Source: Candidatus Kuenenia stuttgartensis
Lineage (GTDB): Bacteria > Planctomycetota > Planctomycetia > Isosphaerales > Isosphaeraceae
DNA: 8,464 nt
NCBI GenBank assembly: GCA_945872325.1
Contig: CAMBZY010000117.1
Location: forward strand, 1 to 8,464
Direction: 5' to 3'
The notes under the pieces are model-generated. The model saw only the letters and a program-made list of their open reading frames with translations. It was not told where the DNA came from and ran no database searches. The translations under genes were made by a program, and so were the position numbers. Positions 1 through 5,688 of the stretch are shown here, piece by piece (the first letter of the stretch is position 1; each line of letters begins with the position of its first letter).

Positions 1-22
1 CCCAGGACCTTTTGGTCCTGGG
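1..22. repeat. Perfect hairpin at the left edge
   Basis: CCCAGGACC at 1-9 pairs perfectly with GGTCCTGGG at 14-22 around a TTTT loop, giving a GC-rich 9-bp stem. It could be an intrinsic terminator for the minus-strand ExbB/ExbD set, whose last stop is at 273. In that orientation the U-tract would lie left of base 1 and cannot be seen. On the plus strand no T-run follows immediately; the nearest T-rich stretch is at about 51-62. The hairpin is directly visible; the terminator role is inference. Confidence 0.5.
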
Positions 23-206
23 GCCGAGCGGTGGGAGGAATCAGGTAGGGCTTCTTCTTTTTCGTCCTCAAGACCGAGGCCGCTGGCCTTGGCTGGTATG
101 GGCCGCACCGTTGGTGCTTAAAGCCAATACAAAAGCATTTTAAGGAACACCCCATAGTCCGGTATGAACTGAATGCGTTTGTGCTGGTTTAGTTTTTCTC
201 TAATGC

Positions 207-232
207 GGCCCTTGCTGGCGCTGCGGGTTAGT
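207..232 (-). repeat. 26-bp direct repeat, copy 1 (3' flank of ExbD gene)
   Basis: The plus-strand sequence GGCCCTTGCTGGCGCTGCGG followed by GTTAGT recurs at 5663-5688 with one difference (G at 217, T at 5673), so 25 of 26 bases match. It lies 40 bases beyond the stop of the long ExbD gene, in the same orientation relative to that gene as copy 2 has to the VWA gene. I believe similar GC-rich 3'-flanking repeats are dispersed in planctomycete genomes, but this is memory and was not searched. Confidence 0.75.
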
Positions 233-272
233 CTGGACAGCAACGACGCCCCTGAGTATAAGCCGAACGGAT

Positions 273-1286
273 TTACGGCCCCACTTCTCGCTCAATGGCG
301 ATCTTCAGGCCAATCGCATTCGCCGCATCATAAGCGGCCACGGCGGTTCTGTGCTTGGTCTTGTTCTCGGCCCTGAGTATCATGCCGGTCTTGCCTGTTG
401 AGGTTCGTGCCTCACGCAGACGCTCTACCAGCTGATCTTGCGTCGATGGCTCATCCTCAACCCGAATCTCGCCGTCGGCTGTGATCGCCACCACGATAAA
501 GTCGCTCTCCACCTCGGTCTTGTTCCGTGTGCCCACACCAGGCGCTGATGCCGCTGCTGGCTTCGTAGACTCCAGCGGCTTCGGCAGTTCCATCGACTTG
601 ATCAGGGTCACCGACGCCGTCACCATGAAGAACAGAACGAGCTGAAACGCCACATCCACCATCGCCGCCAGATCAAGCTCTTCGACCTTCTCCACAGACG
701 ACCGCGACAAGGTAAACTCTTCCTCATCATCATCTTCCGCAACCACTCCGCCCAGCTCCGGGCCTTCAGGTTCCAGCGGTTCGAGCAGGATCGAAGGCTC
801 CAGCCACTTCTCCGTTCGTGCATCGGAGTCTATGACTGTTGGAACTTCCATGGCCTTAGGCGTTTGTGGCGTTATCCCAGGTTTTTCACGACTCGCCGCA
901 AACCCTTCCTCAAACTGCATTTCCTCTGTCTGCTGAAAATGCTTGTCAAGCTCTTTTGCCAACTCTGGCTTAGCCTCAACCGGCTTTTTCAATGGGAGCT
1001 GGACACTCGAGTCCATGTCGATCTCAATGCTCGGATCAACCAGCTCCAGATCTTCCTCAGCCGTTGCAGGGGTTTGACTTACGTATGTTCCTGGAGAAGC
1101 CTTAGCCCATTCCGGAACCACATCGCCAAGCCTCTTCCAGGGAGTGGCCGTTCCGGCAGGTCGTGCCAGATCATCAACTGTCAAAGTTCCATCCGCCAAC
1201 GAAGCCTTGACCGCTTCCTGCGATTGATCGCGGCGAACGCTCAGAGATTCCGACTCAAAAACGTCCCACTTTTGTGAATCGGTCAT
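273..1286 (-). CDS. ExbD/TolR-type protein with long cytoplasmic N-terminal extension
   Basis: This 337-residue protein is predicted to be a single-span inner-membrane component of a proton-driven channel. The ExbD core is at the C-terminus: a conserved EELDLAAMVDVAFQ stretch enters a hydrophobic helix at about 207-228. D211 matches the proton-carrying Asp25 of E. coli ExbD, and a periplasmic domain follows at about 229-337. Ahead of it lie about 200 extra residues. Residues 15-60 resemble a small GYF_2-like module common in planctomycetes (SLADGTLTVDDLARPAG, then PWKRLGD), followed by an acidic, proline-rich linker with a D/E run at 185-190. Ordinary ExbD proteins are about 140 residues with a short cytoplasmic tail. 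The ATG overlaps the stop of the upstream ExbD gene by four bases (ATGA), which suggests translational coupling and supports this start. The family call is firm; the GYF-like call is moderate. Confidence 0.88.
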   Translation of the reverse strand: MTDSQKWDVFESESLSVRRDQSQEAVKASLADGTLTVDDLARPAGTATPWKRLGDVVPEWAKASPGTYVSQTPATAEEDLELVDPSIEIDMDSSVQLPLKKPVEAKPELAKELDKHFQQTEEMQFEEGFAASREKPGITPQTPKAMEVPTVIDSDARTEKWLEPSILLEPLEPEGPELGGVVAEDDDEEEFTLSRSSVEKVEELDLAAMVDVAFQLVLFFMVTASVTLIKSMELPKPLESTKPAAASAPGVGTRNKTEVESDFIVVAITADGEIRVEDEPSTQDQLVERLREARTSTGKTGMILRAENKTKHRTAVAAYDAANAIGLKIAIEREVGP

Positions 1287-1720
1287 TTGAGCGGCTCCTG
1301 AACTGCGATATGAAGACTGGTGCCCTCGACCTCGCCCACCACGGCGGCCACCCTCAGAACTTCTCCGTGATCCACCTGACCGTCCGCCTGAATGATCACC
1401 CGTGGCCGACCCGCTGCCACATTGTCCGAAAGATAACGCTTGATCGAGGCATCGTCGTTCGCCTGAGGAGCTGAAAGTGCATCCCCCAGAAGGACTTTCG
1501 CACTGGTTGCCCCATCCGCTGGAGGCAGCAGAATGACCACCGCCGAGGCCTCCTTCTCCACCCCCACTCCGTACACAGCGGGCGGTACGTCGACAATCTC
1601 TCCACCACTCATCTGGCTCGATAAAAGCATGAATGTCATGAGCTGGAAGACCACATCGACCATGGCCGTCATGTCAATGTGCTGATCCATTTCCTCGTCA
1701 GTTGATTCACGACGCAGCAT
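1283..1720 (-). CDS. ExbD/TolR-type biopolymer transport protein
   Basis: This is a 145-residue protein of normal ExbD/TolR length. A short charged cytoplasmic tail precedes HIDMTAMVDVVFQLMTFMLL. D22 sits in the position of the essential transmembrane aspartate of ExbD/TolR, and the helix runs from about 18 to 36. The periplasmic part (about 40-145) ends in a VIIQADGQVDHGEVLRV stretch, typical of the fold in which ExbD C-termini pair. It lies 61 bases after the ExbB-type gene and overlaps the long ExbD gene by 4 bases, so the three are very likely one operon. The ribosome site upstream of the ATG is weak. Its partner ExbD shares the M-V-D-V-x-F-Q-L core but little else, so the two are probably not redundant copies. 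ExbD and TolR cannot be separated by sequence here, hence no symbol. Confidence 0.9.
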   Translation of the reverse strand: MLRRESTDEEMDQHIDMTAMVDVVFQLMTFMLLSSQMSGGEIVDVPPAVYGVGVEKEASAVVILLPPADGATSAKVLLGDALSAPQANDDASIKRYLSDNVAAGRPRVIIQADGQVDHGEVLRVAAVVGEVEGTSLHIAVQEPLK

Positions 1721-1779
1721 GATAATCTGGTGCCTGTTCGCTTGGGAGAAACTGAGCTTTTCATCATAATGAGGTCAAT

Positions 1780-1795
1780 GATCAGCGGGCTGATC
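1780..1795. repeat. Short inverted repeat overlapping the ExbB-type stop codon
   Basis: GATCAGC (1780-1786) and GCTGATC (1789-1795) are perfect inverted arms separated by GG. The TGA stop of the ExbB-type gene (1784-1782, minus strand) lies in one arm. No U-run follows in the minus-strand direction, so it is more likely an intercistronic mRNA hairpin than a terminator, and it may simply be chance. Confidence 0.35.
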
Positions 1796-2549
1796 CACTG
1801 GGCCGTCGCGCAGGTGCCGGTGGCTGAGGCTTGCTTGCAGCGGTTCCTATCACACCTGTATCCTCAAGCAAATCAAAGACTTCTGTCAGCTGGCGTTCGG
1901 TATTGTCGCGCAATCTCCGAATGCGGGCATGCACGGCATTCCCAACGATCATCATCGGAGTCGCGATAATCAATCCTCCACCAGTCGCCCATAACGCCAA
2001 TGCAATGTCAGCGGCCAGTGAGGTCGGATTGACCTTGGCTGAACTGCCGATCCGTCCGAACGCACCGATCATACTGGCCACCGTTCCGAGCAGGCCGAGG
2101 AGTGGCCCGAGCCGGACGATGGTTCCGATCGAGGCCATCCGAATCTCCATGGGAGCAATGATTTCCGTATGGAATTCCGAGACCAGCAGCTGCTTGATTT
2201 TGGTCAGACTTCTAGCCCGGTTCTGAAGAGCGACCCCGACCAGCTGCCCAAGGGCGGTGAATCGGAATTGTGGGTTGCGACAGATCTGGATGGCTTCGTC
2301 GAACTGACCTTTTTCGAGAAGTGGCTCGATTTGTTTGAGCAAAGGATTGGGGCGTGCATTGAGTGTCGCCCGGCGCAATCCGCCTAACACCAAAATAATA
2401 TTGTAGATACCCCAAACAGCCAGAACAGCCAAAGTCAGATAGATCACATACCCAAAGGCATCGATAATCTGGTTGATAATCGGGGTTTCTGAGATCGCAG
2501 ATGCGGCAGCGGCCTGGGCAGCTGCAGGTGGGGGCGGAGGAGCTTGCAT
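1782..2549 (-). CDS. MotA/TolQ/ExbB-family proton channel protein
   Basis: This 255-residue inner-membrane protein is the channel-forming partner of the two ExbD-type proteins downstream. It opens with a Pro/Ala-rich segment (residues 3-18). Helix 1 is at about 33-57, followed by a cytoplasmic region at about 58-140 containing EKGQFDEAIQICR, the usual helical repeat of this family. Helix 2 contains GLLGTVASMIGAF (152-164) and helix 3 contains ALWATGGGLIIATP (185-198). T156 and T189 match the conserved pore threonines of ExbB/TolQ. The C-terminus is Pro/Arg-rich. The reading frame stays open upstream to 2999, but that stretch overlaps the divergent regulator and does not look like this family. 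The ATG at 2549 starts the recognisable protein and has an AAGGA about 11 bases upstream, so I chose it. It is the first gene of the minus-strand set. Confidence 0.9.
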   Translation of the reverse strand: MQAPPPPPAAAQAAAASAISETPIINQIIDAFGYVIYLTLAVLAVWGIYNIILVLGGLRRATLNARPNPLLKQIEPLLEKGQFDEAIQICRNPQFRFTALGQLVGVALQNRARSLTKIKQLLVSEFHTEIIAPMEIRMASIGTIVRLGPLLGLLGTVASMIGAFGRIGSSAKVNPTSLAADIALALWATGGGLIIATPMMIVGNAVHARIRRLRDNTERQLTEVFDLLEDTGVIGTAASKPQPPAPARRPSGSAR

Positions 2550-2820
2550 GAGAAGATATGTCCTTGGGCGAGATCCAGGCCTTTGAAGAGGATTGGGGCC
2601 GGTGGTTTGACGAATGCGTGCGACGGTTTTGAAAAAGATTTCTTCGATCCTGTCTGTCGCATCATCAACGATTTCATGAATTGTGAGCGAAAACAGTGCT
2701 GTGATGCAAGGGTAAGTCACAGAATCAATCCTGTTTGGAACATCCGGACTTGCAAACTGAGGGAATACATGGAACAATTGGATGACGTGGACTATGCCAA
2801 CTCCTGCGGGGTGAGTCTCT
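2550..2820. promoter_or_regulatory. Divergent intergenic region between ExbB-type and REC-HATPase genes
   Basis: These 271 bases must carry the promoters of two divergent genes. Visible signals are AAGGA for the ExbB-type gene (2561-2565, read on minus), GGGGTGAG for the regulator (2808-2815, 5 bases before its ATG), and a dyad CTGTGA/TCACAG at 2699-2704 and 2717-2722 with 12 bases between. The dyad resembles a bipartite operator, but its spacing is wider than the 6 bases of a CRP site. I see no convincing -35/-10 pair on either strand. Confidence 0.4.
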
Positions 2821-3657
2821 ATGCCGCCCATCGCCCTGATCGTAAATGACGAACCAACGACGAGCGCCGAACTGGCAGCTCTTGTCGGTGACTTGGGTTT
2901 TGAAACGGTGATGAGCCATACCGGTACCGGTGCTCTCGCCCTGATTCGTGACAAGCAGCCCGACGTGGTTCTTCTGGACCTGACGTTGCCGGATGCCACG
3001 GGTTTCGAAATCTGTCACAAACTGAAGTGCGACCGCGAAACGAACCTGATTCCAGTGGTTCTGGTTGCACTTAAAGACGACCCAAGACAGGTTCTGTCCG
3101 GTCTTCGTGTAGGCTCAAATGGTTTCATATCCAAGCCTTACACACGAGAAGAAGTGAAAGAAGCCGTGGAATCGGCCATCGCCTGGCGTCATGAACGCAT
3201 TGAGCATGGCGACAGCGGCGAGATCGTGTTCATGCTGCGTAGCGAGATGGCGATTCTCCAGAAGACCAACGACCTTCTGGCAGACCTCTTTGTCCATACG
3301 CCCCTCACTGAACGCCAGATCAAAGAACTGAAGCAGGTTCTGACCGAGATGGGCGGTAACGCCATCGAATGGGGCCATCGACGAAACGCTGAACTACCTC
3401 TTAAAATTACCTACAGGATCGGTTCCGACCGCGTGACCCTGATCATTCGCGATCAAGGACCCGGATTCGACCCGAAAAACCTGCCACACGCCGCCTGCGA
3501 CGAAGATCCGATCCAGCACCTGGATGTGCGAAACGAACTCGGAATTCGCGAAGGTGGCTTCGGAATCATGCTCGCCAAAGGCATGGTCGACGACTTCAAA
3601 TACAACGATGTTGGCAACCAGGTCACCCTGATCAAGCGGTTCCCAAACCCAGGTTGA
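2821..3657 (+). CDS. Response regulator fused to anti-sigma-type HATPase domain
   Basis: This 278-residue cytoplasmic protein has an N-terminal receiver domain (about 3-122): acidic pair D10/E11, phospho-acceptor D53 in VVLLDLTLP, and conserved K105 in GFISKPY. The usual Thr/Ser switch residue is Ala (A83). A helical linker (about 135-165) leads to a GHKL/HATPase_c_2 domain (about 166-275). Its N-box has E176 and N180 (EMGGNAIEWGHR), the G1 box is RDQGPGFD (210-217), and the glycine-rich G2 region is REGGFGIMLAKG (243-254). There is no DHp or phospho-acceptor histidine module, so this is not a histidine kinase. The ATPase domain is of the RsbW/SpoIIAB anti-sigma type. A plausible role is phosphorylation-controlled binding or kinase activity toward a sigma-factor antagonist, but the partner is not in the window. 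The ATG has GGGGTGAG 5 bases upstream. The family call is strong; the function is inferred. Confidence 0.9.
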   Translation: MPPIALIVNDEPTTSAELAALVGDLGFETVMSHTGTGALALIRDKQPDVVLLDLTLPDATGFEICHKLKCDRETNLIPVVLVALKDDPRQVLSGLRVGSNGFISKPYTREEVKEAVESAIAWRHERIEHGDSGEIVFMLRSEMAILQKTNDLLADLFVHTPLTERQIKELKQVLTEMGGNAIEWGHRRNAELPLKITYRIGSDRVTLIIRDQGPGFDPKNLPHAACDEDPIQHLDVRNELGIREGGFGIMLAKGMVDDFKYNDVGNQVTLIKRFPNPG

Positions 3658-3689
3658 TTACCAGCGGGCATGCCTGTTATCAGAAAAAT

Positions 3690-3704
3690 GGCTTCAATGA
3701 AGCC
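3690..3704 (+). terminator. Weak terminator-like hairpin after the regulator
   Basis: GGCTTC (3690-3695) and GAAGCC (3699-3704) form a perfect 6-bp stem with an AAT loop, 33 bases after the regulator stop. An A-run precedes it and TTCCGGAACTTATTCT follows, so the T-tract is broken. It may end transcription of the regulator before the separate secreted-protein gene, but the call is weak. Confidence 0.35.
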
Positions 3705-3791
3705 TTCCGGAACTTATTCTCAGCCTGTTCCTAAATGATTGAGGAATAGTGATTTACATCCTACCGACATCGCAACTTCAGTTTTCATTTT

Positions 3792-3800
3792 GAGGGGGGA
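3792..3800 (+). promoter_or_regulatory. Strong Shine-Dalgarno site that decides a TTG start
   Basis: GAGGGGGGA ends 5 bases before TTG at 3806. It is the best ribosome site in the window and supports TTG over the next in-frame ATG at 3842, which would remove most of the signal peptide. Confidence 0.65.
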
Positions 3801-3805
3801 AGCCG

Positions 3806-4453
3806 TTGAGACACTCGTTTTTTTCACTTACCGTAATCTGCATGATCGCCGGTTTCTCACCCGCCAGGGCACAATTCATGGGCCCGTTTGTTGGGCCTTT
3901 CTGGGGCCCGATGTATGCCCCTTTTCAATCGCCTACGCAAATGGTCCAAAATCGTAAAGCCATCACGCAAAACGTGGGTGGGCCTGTCCTTACCTCTCCC
4001 GATAATTCCAATGCCTACTGGAATAAGTTACGCGAGCCAGCCCCTTCATCCAACATGAATCCTCGTAGTGACTTACGACAGGGTGGACGTGGAATCGACT
4101 CGGCAACGAGCCGAAGAACCTCGCCGTCGTCGACCGTCAAGCAGAGCCCTAAACAGCGATTTCAGGGCTTCTTTGGTCCAGAAGGACGCTTGGTCTGGCC
4201 GGCTCAGGCACCCTTGGAAGGTGATCTGAGTGGCAAACGGGCCTCTGTGGATTCCTCCATGGCTGTCCTGAAAACCGAAACCGCTGGCGAAAGTCCGATC
4301 CAGGTGGCTTCGATAATCAACGGTCGAAACGAGCTGCTGGCCTATGGTCAACCCGCTCTGGCATATCTCCGCGAAAATCGACCCTCCTTGGCCGACTCAT
4401 TTCATGCCTGGCTTCTGGATCTTTACAACACTCTGGGCAAACTCACAGAATAA
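3806..4453 (+). CDS. Secreted protein of unknown function with Gly-Pro-aromatic segment
   Basis: This 215-residue protein belongs to no family I can name. The start is TTG, chosen for the strong site at 3792-3800 and because it gives a complete Sec signal peptide: MRH, a hydrophobic core at 5-17, and cleavage likely after ARA (residue 22). The mature protein opens with FMGPFVGPFWGPMYAPF, a run of Gly-Pro units alternating with aromatics. A Ser/Pro/Gln/Arg-rich, probably disordered stretch covers about 45-115. The C-terminal part (about 118-215) looks folded: GFFGPEGRLVWPAQAPLEGD, then a helical segment ending in SFHAWLLDLYNTLGKL. I suspect that this C-terminal part recurs in planctomycete secreted proteins, but this is memory only. 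It lies between the regulator and the reductase on the same strand, with gaps of 148 and 115 bases, so co-transcription is uncertain. No function is proposed. Confidence 0.75.
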   Translation: MRHSFFSLTVICMIAGFSPARAQFMGPFVGPFWGPMYAPFQSPTQMVQNRKAITQNVGGPVLTSPDNSNAYWNKLREPAPSSNMNPRSDLRQGGRGIDSATSRRTSPSSTVKQSPKQRFQGFFGPEGRLVWPAQAPLEGDLSGKRASVDSSMAVLKTETAGESPIQVASIINGRNELLAYGQPALAYLRENRPSLADSFHAWLLDLYNTLGKLTE

Positions 4454-4568
4454 TCGGGCGGATCAAGCCTCAGATTCCCGATGACATTCTCGAAACCACC
4501 TGTTATCTTTGACGTATCGCAACCTCTCCAAAACCTTCAAAAATCCAATCCCGAAAAGGGCTAAACCC

Positions 4569-5489
4569 ATGCGCAATGATTCTCCAGTGCAACCAGATCG
4601 TCGCGAATTTCTATCTGCAACTGCCGCTGCTGTAGGAGCTTTTGCAGTGGCTGGATCACCATCCGCCAAGGCTGCTCCAGGCCGATCCGGACTCCCTGAA
4701 TCCGCAACAGCCACTGTCACCCTCGGCCAATCAGGTCTGAAGTGCAGCCTGGTGGGCATGGGAACAGGCAGCCACGGCTCGGGCCAGGCTTCAAATCAGA
4801 CCCGTTTGGGTGTCAAAGATTTTACGCGCGTTGTCCGTCATGCTTACGACAACGGAGTTCGTCTCTTTGACGTAGCCGACCAATATGGCTCGCACGTTTA
4901 CCTGCGTGAAGCCCTTAAAGGCCTGCCACGCGATACTTATGTGATCCAGACCAAAACCCATGCCGTGAAGGTGGCCGACGCCAAAAGCCACATCGAACGC
5001 TATCGCATGGAACTTGGAGTGGATTATCTCGATATCGTTCTGCTGCACTGCATGCAGAAAGCCGAATGGCCGGCCCTGAACGCTGGCTCGATGGATTATC
5101 TGATGAAGGCCCGTGAACAAGGCTTGATCAAAGCTCACGGCACAAGCTGTCATGGAATGGATCCTCTGCGGATCGCCGCCAAGCATCCGTTCGTTCAAAT
5201 TGACCTGGCCCGGATCAATCCGGAAGGCGCCAAGATGGACAGCCAGAAGCCTGACGAAGTGGCCAGCCAGATTGAAGAAATGCACAACGCCGGCAAGGGC
5301 GTGATCGGCATGAAGATTCTCGGCGAAGGGTCCATCAACACGCCTGACAGGATCGACTCGAGCCTTCGATACGTACTCGGCCTGGGCACGGTCAACGCAT
5401 TTGTGGTCGGCTTCGAATCCACCGCACAGGTGGACGACCTCCTGGCTCGCACCAATGCCGCGATTGCTCATATCAAGCAACAAGCGTAA
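4569..5489 (+). CDS. Tat-exported aldo/keto reductase
   Basis: This is a 306-residue NAD(P)H-dependent oxidoreductase of the aldo/keto reductase superfamily. Residues 10-35 form a twin-arginine signal: DRREFLSATAAA with R11-R12, a mild hydrophobic stretch and an AKA cleavage region. It is therefore likely exported folded to the periplasm. The TIM-barrel part begins near residue 49. The catalytic tetrad is visible: D101 and Y106 (FDVADQYG), K129 (QTKTH) and H160 (IVLLH). A late VVGFESTAQVDD segment fits the phosphate-binding end of the cofactor site. No cysteine cluster of the 4Fe-4S AKR variants is seen. The substrate is unknown. The frame is open back to a TTG at 4509, but the ATG at 4569 has AAAAGGG 8 bases upstream and places the RR motif correctly. 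It converges with the VWA gene; no functional link to the channel genes is evident. Confidence 0.92.
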   Translation: MRNDSPVQPDRREFLSATAAAVGAFAVAGSPSAKAAPGRSGLPESATATVTLGQSGLKCSLVGMGTGSHGSGQASNQTRLGVKDFTRVVRHAYDNGVRLFDVADQYGSHVYLREALKGLPRDTYVIQTKTHAVKVADAKSHIERYRMELGVDYLDIVLLHCMQKAEWPALNAGSMDYLMKAREQGLIKAHGTSCHGMDPLRIAAKHPFVQIDLARINPEGAKMDSQKPDEVASQIEEMHNAGKGVIGMKILGEGSINTPDRIDSSLRYVLGLGTVNAFVVGFESTAQVDDLLARTNAAIAHIKQQA

Positions 5490-5521
5490 GAGCTTGTTGA
5501 CAGAGAAGTTAACTAGATAAA

Positions 5522-5559
5522 TCCTGGAAGGGCGGGATGCATCCCACCTGCTTCCAGGG
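5522..5559. terminator. Long hairpin in the convergent gap after the reductase
   Basis: CCTGGAAG (5523-5530) pairs with CTTCCAGG (5551-5558). Inside it, GGGATGCATCCC (5534-5545) is a perfect palindrome, so most of the 38 bases fold into one long stem with a small internal mismatch. It starts 33 bases after the reductase stop and lies beyond the VWA stop on the other strand, so it could end transcription from both sides. Neither side has a clear U-run (GTGAATCG on plus, ATTTATC on minus), so the mechanism is uncertain. Confidence 0.5.
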
Positions 5560-5662
5560 TGAATCGTTAATTATCGAGACAAACCTTTTTTGCTTAAAAC
5601 GTGAGGGGGCACTAGACCTCTCCTCCGGATCCTGCATCAACATCATGGTTTCGTGGGCGCTC

Positions 5663-5688
5663 GGCCCTTGCTTGCGCTGCGGGTTAGT
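5663..5688 (-). repeat. 26-bp direct repeat, copy 2 (abuts VWA stop codon)
   Basis: GGCCCTTGCTTGCGCTGCGG followed by GTTAGT matches copy 1 at 207-232 in 25 of 26 bases, in the same orientation. It touches the TAA stop of the VWA gene (5691-5689, minus strand), so in that mRNA it would be the first 26 bases of the 3' untranslated region. CCC and GGG blocks near its ends could form a weak stem. Confidence 0.75.

Noticed and set aside
1..155. Open frame on the minus strand from an ATG at 155 running off the left edge
   Set aside because: About 51 codons with no recognisable motif, it would span the 1-22 hairpin, and other frames here are also open. A plus-strand frame at 56-190 reads smoothly but lacks a start codon. 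A gene fragment cannot be excluded, but it is not supported.
2550..2999. Upstream extension of the ExbB-type protein by 150 residues on the minus strand
   Set aside because: It would overlap the start of the divergent regulator, its composition is unlike the family, and the ATG at 2549 with AAGGA upstream begins the recognisable protein.
4453..4482. ATCGGG/CCCGAT inverted repeat just after the secreted-protein gene
   Set aside because: The 6-bp stem has an 18-base loop and no U-run; too weak to call a terminator.
4509..4568. Extension of the aldo/keto reductase to a TTG at 4509
   Set aside because: It would bury the twin-arginine signal 20 residues further in, and the ATG at 4569 has a proper ribosome site.
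4791..5483. 230-codon minus-strand open frame opposite the reductase
   Set aside because: The plus strand encodes a complete catalytic tetrad here; the reverse frame is rich in His and Val as expected for a shadow.
5509..5646. 45-codon frame on the minus strand in the convergent gap
   Set aside because: It runs through the 5522-5559 hairpin, has no ribosome site and no recognisable motif.
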